Assembly (NCBI GenBank): GCA_964498065.1
Contig: CAZCFZ010000007.1
Location: forward strand, 25,084 to 89,083
Length of the DNA: 64,000 bases
Origin: FEN-1297 sp964498065
GTDB taxonomy: Bacteria > Bacteroidota > Ignavibacteria > Ignavibacteriales > Ignavibacteriaceae
Direction: 5' to 3'
The position numbers and the translations under genes are program-made. Positions 9,279 through 17,020 of this stretch are shown piece by piece. Numbering within the stretch: position 1 is the first letter of the stretch; every line of letters starts with the position of its first letter. The notes under the pieces were generated by a model. The model was not told the DNA's origin and did no database searches. It saw nothing but the letters and a program-made list of their open reading frames with translations.

Positions 9279-9887
9279 ATGAAAATACTAATTATGCTTG
9301 TTTTTATTATTTCTGTTCAAGCATTTTCTCAAAGCAGGTTTGGAATAGAGGCAGACGGAGGCATTGATCTCATCTCGAACTCGAATCTTTCCTCTAAAAA
9401 TCTTGATAATGGTTATTCACTTACAGTATCACCGATTTATTATTTTAACGAAACAATCTCGGTATTCGGCGTTTTTACTTTTCATAGGGCTGAAGGTGCG
9501 ATCAATAACGGAGGCATAGTATGGGCAGATGCAACTGGTTATAGTATTGATAATCCTAATAAGCCCAATGATTATGCTTATGAGATTGCTTTAGGTTTTA
9601 GAGCAAATTTCTCGGATAAAATGGTTAAGCCGTATTTTGTAGTTAGAACAGGATTTTTACTTACCAACTCTGCAATTTTTTCAGGATACTATTCCGGTCC
9701 TTATGAGATAAATACAAATGGCTGGGATAGAAAACACAATCTTGCTTTATATATATCGCCGGGATTGGGTTTAAACTTCAGCCTTATTAGAAATTTGAAC
9801 TTTTTATTTGAAGCAAGATTTTACATGACAACCGGTACGGATTATTCTTTCGTTCCGGTTACAACAGGAATTCAATACATGTTCTAA
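9279..9887 (+). CDS. Putative small outer-membrane beta-barrel protein
   Basis: About 202 residues from the chosen start. I prefer the ATG at 9279 to one at 9222: it follows AAAAGGGA and begins a clean signal peptide (MKILIMLVFIISVQAFSQ), whereas the upstream ATG overlaps the preceding gene and adds a charged leader. The mature protein has repeating strand patterns (FGIEADGGIDLI, YAYEIALGFRANF, YISPGLGLNFSLI, FLFEARFYM) and ends in TTGIQYMF, with a terminal Phe typical of OmpA/OmpW-like eight-stranded barrels. It is the third gene after the serpin. Function unknown. Confidence 0.75.
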   Translation: MKILIMLVFIISVQAFSQSRFGIEADGGIDLISNSNLSSKNLDNGYSLTVSPIYYFNETISVFGVFTFHRAEGAINNGGIVWADATGYSIDNPNKPNDYAYEIALGFRANFSDKMVKPYFVVRTGFLLTNSAIFSGYYSGPYEINTNGWDRKHNLALYISPGLGLNFSLIRNLNFLFEARFYMTTGTDYSFVPVTTGIQYMF

Positions 9888-9983
9888 ATTCAATTAAAGA
9901 TTAAAAAGTAATATCTGAAAGAAATTAATTTATAAATAATGCCAAGTATTATAAAAAGATACAAAAATAATTAAATATGTAAT

Positions 9984-10736
9984 ATGAGCAACCTTAAAAA
10001 AAATATTTCTATTATATTTTTATTCTTCTTATTTATTAACGGATGTGCGGATAATCCTGTATCGATAGATAACGTATCCTTGAATTCGGATTTTAAAATA
10101 AAGTACGGGCGATCAGTTTACCTCCCTGATGAAAACCTTTTTATTTCTTTTCAGGATGTTGTTGAAGAATCGCGCTGCCCCGAAGGCCTGGAATGTTTCT
10201 GGCAGGGGACAGCCAAAATTAAGTTGTTTATTAGACAGGGAAAGGATACCCTGACGGATACGGTAGAAACTTACCTTCCGCATTCAATTGTTTCAATCGG
10301 ACCGATAAATAATTCAAATCTTTTTGATGTTAAAGATGTCGAGCCGTACCCAAAACAAAATGTTAAGGTTGACATAAGTAATTATGTTTTAACTCTAAAT
10401 GTCTCTCATTTTACGTACGGTTTTTCCGATTCGGAAATTCAAAATAAAACAGGAATTTACGGACAGGTTTTCATTAGTCCTATTGCACCATTTGAAATAG
10501 TTGGTCATATTAATTATAAACCGTTCCGTACATCTTTTAGGTTTGTGGATAACAAAAACGATTCGATATTTGTTCAAACAGATTCTACAGGGAAATTTAT
10601 TTCTTATTTAAATTTGGGAGAATATCACCTTGCTCAGGTTAAAGGTTCGCCGAGCCTTAATGATACAAGAACAATTACAGTTTTGGACGGCAAAATGACT
10701 TATATAAATTTAATTTTTAATAGTGGAATAAAGTAG
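9984..10736 (+). CDS. Lipoprotein of unknown function
   Basis: A 250-residue lipoprotein with signal MSNLKKNISIIFLFFLFINGC and lipobox Cys21. The first half contains SRCPEGLECFWQGTAKIKL (about 67-85), a Cys-pair motif (CPEGLEC) shared by a family of short secreted Bacteroidota proteins of unknown role. The second half (about 155-250) resembles a carboxypeptidase-regulatory or Big-type beta sandwich: a GIYGQVF start, DSTGKFI, and LGEYHLAQVKG. It stands first in a run of four small lipoprotein genes. Confidence 0.75.
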   Translation: MSNLKKNISIIFLFFLFINGCADNPVSIDNVSLNSDFKIKYGRSVYLPDENLFISFQDVVEESRCPEGLECFWQGTAKIKLFIRQGKDTLTDTVETYLPHSIVSIGPINNSNLFDVKDVEPYPKQNVKVDISNYVLTLNVSHFTYGFSDSEIQNKTGIYGQVFISPIAPFEIVGHINYKPFRTSFRFVDNKNDSIFVQTDSTGKFISYLNLGEYHLAQVKGSPSLNDTRTITVLDGKMTYINLIFNSGIK

Positions 10737-10769
10737 AAAATAATTAATTAAGTTAAGTGATAAACGGTT

Positions 10770-10955
10770 ATGAAAAAAAAGAAAACAATATTAATAATTC
10801 TTCTATTACTTTTAGTATCCTGTTCGGAAAATTCGGTAGGGCCTAATGATTATGGAAAGAGTGAAGATTATTTAATTTATGAAACAATATTAAAAGACAA
10901 GTTAAATTGCTTAGTAATACAAGAAAATTATTTTGGTAATAATTTTATTGAATAA
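10770..10955 (+). CDS. Short lipoprotein, probably truncated
   Basis: A 61-residue ORF with a good lipoprotein signal (MKKKKTILIILLLLLVSC, Cys18). After it, EDYLIYETILKDKLNCLVIQENYF looks like the N-terminal motif of longer Bacteroidota lipoproteins, of the pattern Y-x-V/I-Y-x-x-V/I-L, then a hydrophobic VI-x-D/E stretch. Those are usually well over 150 residues, so this looks cut short. All three frames close soon after 10955. It may be a decaying gene or a genuine small lipoprotein. Confidence 0.55.
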   Translation: MKKKKTILIILLLLLVSCSENSVGPNDYGKSEDYLIYETILKDKLNCLVIQENYFGNNFIE

Positions 10956-11000
10956 TTTTAAGTGTAATACAAGCATTCTTCAAATAAAAGGGAGAGAGTT

Positions 11001-11429
11001 ATGAGAAAAATATTTTATTTAATAATTATATCAATTTTATTTGTCGGCTGTGAAAATTCAGTTGAGAATAATATTAATTCATATGACTATTCAATTGACC
11101 AACGAATAGATTGCTTTTGTCCGCAAGCTGGTATTTGGGTAAAATTATTTATCAAATCCGATACAATAGCTAATGCTATTTATATTGCAGATAATTCTCC
11201 TTTAACTTATGAGCAAATAAGACCTTATAGAACAATCAAAGGTTTATATGAAGAAATATCAAAAAAAGACACATCAACATATTATATAAAAGTGATTATG
11301 GATTCCGTAAATAATTATCCTTCTTACATATATTTTAATCCCAAACCGAAAATTCATGGTGATACAGTGTTTGTTATTAAAGATGCTCAATTATCATATA
11401 TGACAAAGAATTATTCCAAATTAAATTAA
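11001..11429 (+). CDS. Small lipoprotein, DUF6174-like
   Basis: A 142-residue lipoprotein with signal MRKIFYLIIISILFVGC (Cys17). AGGGAGAGAG lies just upstream of the ATG, a strong ribosome binding site. The body begins YDYSIDQRIDCFCPQAGIWVKLFI, matching my memory of DUF6174-type proteins, which have a Y-x-hydrophobic-x-Q stretch followed by C-x-C and a short beta-rich domain. The residues after the lipobox (ENSVENN) resemble those of the preceding lipoprotein (SENSVGPN), suggesting relatedness or a shared surface-export signal. Confidence 0.65.
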   Translation: MRKIFYLIIISILFVGCENSVENNINSYDYSIDQRIDCFCPQAGIWVKLFIKSDTIANAIYIADNSPLTYEQIRPYRTIKGLYEEISKKDTSTYYIKVIMDSVNNYPSYIYFNPKPKIHGDTVFVIKDAQLSYMTKNYSKLN

Positions 11430-11480
11430 TAAATCATTTATGAATTGGATATCATAAAAACTTTATATAATAATTTAGCG

Positions 11481-12026
11481 ATGAAACTGATTATTAAAAT
11501 AATTATTCCAGTAGCTTGTACAATTACATTTGCTTCTTGTTTAAAAAGCAGCAAAGTAAATGATTCAAAATTTGTTTTGATTGATTATAAGTATGGTCTT
11601 AATAATGAGCTTAATACTTTTAACGATACATTTATTAAAAATATTACAGGCCGCGGCAGAATAAAAATTAAACTGCACTTCAGCAATTCGGAACAGGATG
11701 AAATTATAAACAAAGCGTTAAGGATCGGTTTTTTTGAGATGCCTGATACTCTTAATATTATTGATCAATATTTTAACGGTTCTGGTAATTTAACAGTTGA
11801 AAAAGAAAACATTCAATCGCTTAGGATTAAATATAAAAATTTAGATAAAAATATTATTTGGAAAGGGATTCTTTCTTATAACAACCCGGAAACTCGAGGA
11901 TTGACGGAATTAACGGTTTTAATAAGAAAGATAATTGAATCGAAACCTGTATATAAATCTCTGCCTGCAATGAACAGCGGCAGTATTCAATATTATTTCC
12001 GGGTACTGAAATATTTATTCAGGTGA
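11481..12026 (+). CDS. Small lipoprotein of unknown function
   Basis: About 181 residues from ATG 11481. The upstream TTG at 11445 would add a 12-residue leader before the signal peptide and is less likely. The signal MKLIIKIIIPVACTITFASC gives lipobox Cys20. The mature domain has alternating strands and helices (RIKIKLHFSNSEQDEIINKALRIGFFEMPD in outline, then LTELTVLIRKII near the end). I do not recognise the family. It is the last of the lipoprotein run and precedes a two-component operon on the same strand. Confidence 0.6.
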   Translation: MKLIIKIIIPVACTITFASCLKSSKVNDSKFVLIDYKYGLNNELNTFNDTFIKNITGRGRIKIKLHFSNSEQDEIINKALRIGFFEMPDTLNIIDQYFNGSGNLTVEKENIQSLRIKYKNLDKNIIWKGILSYNNPETRGLTELTVLIRKIIESKPVYKSLPAMNSGSIQYYFRVLKYLFR

Positions 12027-12115
12027 TTATATAATTATTTAAATTGATAATAGTCTTAATGAAAAAGTTTTAGTTTATAAGTAATTTAAATACAAGCTTT
12101 TTTAGTAATAGTAAT

Positions 12116-13540
12116 ATGAACGTTAGTAGAAACATATTCGAAAGATCTTATTACAAAGTGAGAATTATAATCACATTTAGTGCGATGACTATTATTATTG
12201 TCGTTATAATTTCGTGGGTAAGCTTTAATTACACAAAAAATCTTTATCTAAATCAGCTTAATGAACAGGTAAATGTAGTCGTCAAGATGCTTTCCAGGCA
12301 AATAGATGAAAAATATTTAGCTTTGCTGTCTTTCGGTTCACCAACCAAAGCAGCTGAAGATTATTTCCGGGAAATATTTGCCAGGAATAAAAATCCAAAA
12401 CTGCATTCCGAGATTTTTATATTTGATAAAAATTTTGATATAGTAGTTCATTCGGATTCTAATATCGCTGCCGGAACTTTTGAACCGAGACTTCTGATAA
12501 ATCAAAAAGATATTTTAGACCTAAATTTAAAGTCTGCAGATGTATCAATCCCTTTTAAAGGAAACGATAATAAATGGTATATGTGGGGGTTTTACAGACT
12601 TGAACCGAACTATTGGTTGGCAGTTAGAGAAAGCGCTGCAAGGCTGGAAAAAGTGGAAGAACTTTCAAGTTTGTTTTTGTATTTCGGCTTAAGCGGCATA
12701 GCACTTAGTATTTTGCTAGCATTATTAATTTCCCGATCGATTACAAAGCCTCTGGATAAGTTAGTTAGATTCAGTGCTGAAATCGGGAAGGGAAATTTTG
12801 ATTCCGATTTACCGAAAGCAATGCATGGGGAAATAGGAACTCTCGCATATTCAATGGATAAAATGAAAAAAGATCTGGCGGCGAATCAAAAAGAGAAAGA
12901 AAAACTTCTCGCCCAAATTGCTCATGAAATACGCAATCCTCTCGGCGGAATAGAATTATTAGCTAATCTTACAAAAGAAGATTTGATTAAAGAAAATAAG
13001 AACACAGATTATCTTGATAAAATATTAAAAGAATTAAGTCATCTTAAATCTCTTATTTCATCTTATCTAAATTTCAGCAGACCTATGCCTGCCGATCCGG
13101 CATGGATTAGTGTTTCTAAAATAATTAGTGAAGTTGAAGAAATCGTCAGAACTCAATGTGAAAGAAAGAATATTAAATTTAAAGTAAATTCAGGAATAGA
13201 TAAGGTCTGGTTTGATGAAAATCATCTTCGGCAAATTCTAGTCAATTTGGTTTCGAACAGCCTGGATTCAACTTTCGAAGGCGGAGAGATTAATATTAAA
13301 GCTTCCGTCAACAGTAAATATTGGAAAATTGAAGTTGAAGACAACGGAACCGGGATACCGGAGTCTGAAATGAACTTCATATTCAATCCTTTCTTTACAA
13401 CAAAAAAAGACGGGACAGGCCTGGGTCTTTCAATTATTAAAAAATTATGTAAAGAAAACAAAGCGGAAATAAGTGTAAATAATAATCCCGAAAGAGGTTC
13501 AACATTTATAATTAAGAAAGAAATTATTAATGAATTTTGA
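12116..13540 (+). CDS. Membrane sensor histidine kinase (HAMP-HisKA-HATPase)
   Basis: A 474-residue sensor kinase. Transmembrane helix 1 spans about 17-38, a periplasmic sensory domain about 40-184, and transmembrane helix 2 about 185-205. HAMP is at 206-255 (ITKPLDKLVRFS). The phosphoacceptor is His270 in AQIAHEIRNPLGG. The ATPase domain has VNLVSNSLD (N box), DNGTGIP (G1) and GTGLGLSI (G2). The periplasmic region looks Cache/PAS-like, with FIFDKNFDIVVHSD and YMWGFYRLEPNYWLAVRE. The start of the next gene, an NtrC-type regulator, overlaps this one by 11 bases, so the two are surely a cognate pair. Confidence 0.93.
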   Translation: MNVSRNIFERSYYKVRIIITFSAMTIIIVVIISWVSFNYTKNLYLNQLNEQVNVVVKMLSRQIDEKYLALLSFGSPTKAAEDYFREIFARNKNPKLHSEIFIFDKNFDIVVHSDSNIAAGTFEPRLLINQKDILDLNLKSADVSIPFKGNDNKWYMWGFYRLEPNYWLAVRESAARLEKVEELSSLFLYFGLSGIALSILLALLISRSITKPLDKLVRFSAEIGKGNFDSDLPKAMHGEIGTLAYSMDKMKKDLAANQKEKEKLLAQIAHEIRNPLGGIELLANLTKEDLIKENKNTDYLDKILKELSHLKSLISSYLNFSRPMPADPAWISVSKIISEVEEIVRTQCERKNIKFKVNSGIDKVWFDENHLRQILVNLVSNSLDSTFEGGEINIKASVNSKYWKIEVEDNGTGIPESEMNFIFNPFFTTKKDGTGLGLSIIKKLCKENKAEISVNNNPERGSTFIIKKEIINEF

Positions 13541-14900
13541 TGAAATAATTATTGTTGAAGATAATGATACCATGAGGCTGGGAATTATTGAAAGCCTGAA
13601 GAGGGAGAAATATAAAGTTTCGGCGTATGACAACGGTTTAACCGCTGTAAATGAATTTAAATCAAAGCTGCCTTTCCTTGCAATTGTTGATCTAAAAATG
13701 GAACCAATGAACGGGATAGATGTCCTGGCAAAAATTAAAGAAATAAATTCGTCTACGGAAGTTTTAATGATTTCCGCTTACGGAACAATTGAAGATGCTG
13801 TAAAAGCCATGCAGCTTGGTGCAGCCGATTTTTTAACAAAACCATTCTCGCCCGATGAACTGAGAATCAGGGTAAAAAATATTAAACAAAAAATTCAGAA
13901 TGAAAAGAAAATAGAAGATTTAATAGAACAAAACAGACTGCTAAGTGACGAACTTTTTGCAGGCTCGGAAAAGATTATCGGGAATTCAAATTCAATTAAA
14001 GAAATTTTTTCTATTGTGAATCAAGTTGCGGAAAAAGACAGCACGGTTCTAATCCAGGGTGAAAGCGGTACAGGAAAGGAATTAATTGCTAAAGCAATAC
14101 ATCGTAAAAGCAAGAGGTCCGAACAGCCGTTTATAAAAATTAATTGCGGTGCATTAAATGACAACCTTCTGGAAAGCGAATTATTCGGTCATGAGAAAGG
14201 TGCTTTTACGGGTGCTGTTAAATTAAAGAAGGGAAGATTTGAACTTGCTGATCAAGGTACGCTTTTTCTTGATGAGATCGGAGATGTTTCTGCGGCAATG
14301 CAGGTAAAGCTTCTAAGAGTATTGCAGGAAGGAGAATTTGAGAGAGTAGGAGGAGAAACAACTTTAAAAACCGATGTGAGGATAATTTCCGCGACTAATC
14401 AAGATTTACAAAAACTAATTCTTCATAGCAAATTTAGAGAAGATTTGTTTTACCGTTTAAGTGTTATTCCGATTAATCTTCCTCCTTTGAGAGAAAGAAA
14501 AGATGACATACCGCTGCTTATAAATTATTTTCTGGAAAAAATAGCGGATAGAATCCGGCAGGGGAAAAAAGTTATTAATCTCGAAGGAATAAAATTACTG
14601 ATCGAGTATCCCTGGCCCGGAAATATTCGAGAACTTGAAAATCTTGTCGAAAGATTGGTGGTAATATCGGAAGGAAGTAATATTGAGTCTTCCTTAATTG
14701 CAAGACATTTAACCGGCGGAAATACAATAAACAACGGATTTGAAAATCTGCCGCTTGAAAAGGCTTTATTTTCATTTGAAAAAAATCTAATTGTTCAGGC
14801 AATGAAAAAAGCAAACGGAGTAAAAAACCGGGCTGCGAAAATTTTAGGCATAAGGACGAGCGTTTTATATTATAAATTGGAAAAGTATGGGTTAATGTAA
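13530..14900 (+). CDS. NtrC-family sigma-54-dependent response regulator
   Basis: A 456-residue response regulator. The receiver domain (1-120) has phosphoacceptor Asp54 in VDLKMEP and a switch Lys in FLTKPF. The AAA+ domain (about 145-370) has Walker A GESGTGKE (177-184), the sigma-54-contacting GAFTGA loop, Walker B LFLDEIGD and R-finger region FREDLFYRL. A Fis-type HTH sits at the end (NRAAKILGIRTSVLYYKLEKYG). It activates sigma-54 promoters when phosphorylated by the overlapping upstream kinase. The gene's TGA overlaps the ATG of the next gene. Its targets may include the two downstream envelope genes, but no sigma-54 promoter was found upstream of the operon. Confidence 0.94.
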   Translation: MNFDEIIIVEDNDTMRLGIIESLKREKYKVSAYDNGLTAVNEFKSKLPFLAIVDLKMEPMNGIDVLAKIKEINSSTEVLMISAYGTIEDAVKAMQLGAADFLTKPFSPDELRIRVKNIKQKIQNEKKIEDLIEQNRLLSDELFAGSEKIIGNSNSIKEIFSIVNQVAEKDSTVLIQGESGTGKELIAKAIHRKSKRSEQPFIKINCGALNDNLLESELFGHEKGAFTGAVKLKKGRFELADQGTLFLDEIGDVSAAMQVKLLRVLQEGEFERVGGETTLKTDVRIISATNQDLQKLILHSKFREDLFYRLSVIPINLPPLRERKDDIPLLINYFLEKIADRIRQGKKVINLEGIKLLIEYPWPGNIRELENLVERLVVISEGSNIESSLIARHLTGGNTINNGFENLPLEKALFSFEKNLIVQAMKKANGVKNRAAKILGIRTSVLYYKLEKYGLM

Positions 14901-15880
14901 TGAAAAAACTATTTGAAATATTGTCTCTGTCTGTTTTTCTTTTTTTATTTGCAGTACCGGCTCATGCGCAGAATTTAACTAAAATAGAAAATAAATATAT
15001 AAATGCACAAAATGATCTTAAGCAGGAAAGTTTTGTCCTCGATTCGCTCAAAAATATTCTTGAATTAAGAGTTAATAAAATTGATTATGAAAAAAATAAG
15101 ACTAATCCCGATAAAGATCTAATTGTAAAACTTATGTCGGGTTCTGCCAGTATATCAAATGAAATTGAAAATCAGCAGAATAAAATTGATCTTACTCAAA
15201 AGAAGATTGAAGAATTTCGAAAGGTTTTAAATCAGTTGTATTCGGAGAAGATAGATTCGCTTCAAGAGCTTGAAAAGTCCGACGACTTTAAGGGAAATAG
15301 AAATGATTTGAAGGCAAGTATTTTATCCTTTACCGAAGAGAAATTATCTGTAGCTCCGAAAATTTCTATCCTATCATTTCATCCGGGTAAAATTCTTGAA
15401 ATTGAATTGAATAAAATTAAAGATCCAACGGAAAGAAAAATGTACAAGGATTATTTACAAAGTGCGTTAACCGAAGTGGATACACGCTTAAAGGACGTAA
15501 ATGAATCTATTAATGAAGCCGATAAAATTATAACGCTTCAAAAGAAAACAAATAAATTTATAGAGGAGTCTGACTTTGAATACGGTGTAACGCCCCAGAA
15601 CAATATTTCTCCGTCAACCCCGGATGCTGTCGTAAATACAAGCCCTTTTTATTTTTCAAATACTAAAGCAGCTTATGCTCAAAATATTAATGAATACAGT
15701 CTTCTGCTTAATCAGTTAAATTTTAAGCCGATAACTTCAAAAATTAATATGGATGTATCCATTAAGGGAAAAAGTTCTGTCCACAGCCTCTCCGATTATA
15801 ATGAACTTCAGAAAGAGGTAAGGAAAAGACTTCTTGAATATAAATTAATACTTACTCATAAACTGTATGCCGATAAATGA
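14900..15880 (+). CDS. Secreted coiled-coil protein of unknown function
   Basis: A 326-residue protein with a signal peptide (MKKLFEILSLSVFLFLFAVPAHAQ). The body is mostly coiled coil: LTKIENKYINAQNDLKQESFVLDSLK and IENQQNKIDLTQKKIEEFRKVLNQLYSEK near 26-115, then further helices (DTRLKDVNESINEADKIITLQKK, about 193-215). It has an Asn/Pro/Ser-rich stretch (TPQNNISPSTPD) and a helical tail. It is probably periplasmic. Its ATG overlaps the regulator stop by one base, and its own stop overlaps the next start, so it belongs to the two-component operon. It may act as an accessory or assembly factor for the barrel encoded next. No named family. Confidence 0.75.
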   Translation: MKKLFEILSLSVFLFLFAVPAHAQNLTKIENKYINAQNDLKQESFVLDSLKNILELRVNKIDYEKNKTNPDKDLIVKLMSGSASISNEIENQQNKIDLTQKKIEEFRKVLNQLYSEKIDSLQELEKSDDFKGNRNDLKASILSFTEEKLSVAPKISILSFHPGKILEIELNKIKDPTERKMYKDYLQSALTEVDTRLKDVNESINEADKIITLQKKTNKFIEESDFEYGVTPQNNISPSTPDAVVNTSPFYFSNTKAAYAQNINEYSLLLNQLNFKPITSKINMDVSIKGKSSVHSLSDYNELQKEVRKRLLEYKLILTHKLYADK

Positions 15881-16902
15881 TTAACCGCATGTCTATTTTC
15901 ATTCCTGCCTTTTTGATCTTATCGTCCTTTATTTATGCGCAAATAAAAATCGGCGGAAGTGTAGAATCGGGTTATTATAGAGCCGAGGGTACTCAATCTG
16001 TTGAACAAAGTGATCTGTTTACCGGCTTGGATGGTCAATTAGGCTACAATTATAAAAATGATAGAAGAAGAGCTTCAATAAAACTTAGAATTCGGCCGGA
16101 ATTTTACGGTCTTAATAATCAACTTAATACTCTAAAGCTTAGGGGAGATGTTTCATACTTTCAGGATGAAAGATCTTTTACCTGGGGAATCGGCTTATCC
16201 GATCAAAAGTATAATATTAAAAGCAGTACCTTTAATTTAACTTATAATACTTTCATTCTTTCAGGCAATGTTGAAAGTTATTTAAATGAAAACCTTCCCA
16301 TAAGTTTTACCTTGGGGTATGGTTATCAGGATATAGGATATTCGGGACAACAAAATTTGGATTTGTTTTTCGGTGATATAAGATTATTTCAAATGTTGAG
16401 TGAAAATTTAAAATTCGGATATGGTATGTATTTGGAAAAATTTTCAATTACGGGAAGATCTTTTGACTTTACTGTAGTACCCGGAGAAGAGAATAGCGGT
16501 TGGCGTTTTGGTCCGGAAATTAGTCTTAATTATTTAGGGGATGAGGTAATTAATCTTGAATACCGTTTTTTGTTTCATAATTCAAAATACACCGATTCTC
16601 CCTCGATTGAGCATTGGATTAGATTAGTAGCAGGTAAATTAATTACATCACATTTTTCAACATTTATATTAATTGATTATTATATACGAAATTTTAAGTA
16701 TGTACCTGATGCCGACAAATATTCTTACCTGCTTTATACAACTATGAATTTTGATAATCGCATTTTTCTAAAATTAAGCTATGAAATTAATAATAATGTG
16801 GAATTATATTTTCGTTCGGGATATTTTAAAGAAAATCTATACAGCAACAAATATAATTTTGACGGATGGAATGCTCTATTCGGAATAGACTTAAGCAATT
16901 AA
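15877..16902 (+). CDS. Putative outer-membrane beta-barrel protein
   Basis: A 341-residue protein with a signal peptide (IFIPAFLILSSFIYAQ). Amphipathic strands run throughout: IGGSVESGYYRAEG, LGYNYKNDRRRASIKLRIRPEFYG, VELYFRSGYFKENLY. It ends in WNALFGIDLSN. The overlap with the preceding coiled-coil gene (ATGA) indicates translational coupling. The layout kinase, regulator, periplasmic coiled coil, outer-membrane barrel suggests a sensed and regulated envelope unit. Exact barrel family unknown. Confidence 0.72.
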   Translation: MINRMSIFIPAFLILSSFIYAQIKIGGSVESGYYRAEGTQSVEQSDLFTGLDGQLGYNYKNDRRRASIKLRIRPEFYGLNNQLNTLKLRGDVSYFQDERSFTWGIGLSDQKYNIKSSTFNLTYNTFILSGNVESYLNENLPISFTLGYGYQDIGYSGQQNLDLFFGDIRLFQMLSENLKFGYGMYLEKFSITGRSFDFTVVPGEENSGWRFGPEISLNYLGDEVINLEYRFLFHNSKYTDSPSIEHWIRLVAGKLITSHFSTFILIDYYIRNFKYVPDADKYSYLLYTTMNFDNRIFLKLSYEINNNVELYFRSGYFKENLYSNKYNFDGWNALFGIDLSN

Positions 16903-16973
16903 CAAAATTTAAATCATAATTTTTACCTCATTGAAAAGTATTTGAAATCAGATTAGTAGTTATTTGAAGATAC

Positions 16974-17008
16974 GACTGCACGGAAGCATGCCCCATGCAG
17001 TCATGCAA
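16974..17008. repeat. Inverted repeat with CATGCA-GT-CATGCA, between convergent genes
   Basis: GACTGCA (16974-16980) pairs with TGCAGTC (16996-17002) across a 15-base loop, and CATGCAGTCATGCA (16995-17008) is a hexamer direct repeat. It lies between the convergent barrel and dipeptidyl-peptidase genes, so it may serve as a terminator. There is no U-run, and the same hexamer pattern recurs at 23793-23840, which points to a dispersed palindromic repeat. Confidence 0.45.
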
Positions 17009-17020
17009 GAAATTACATTA

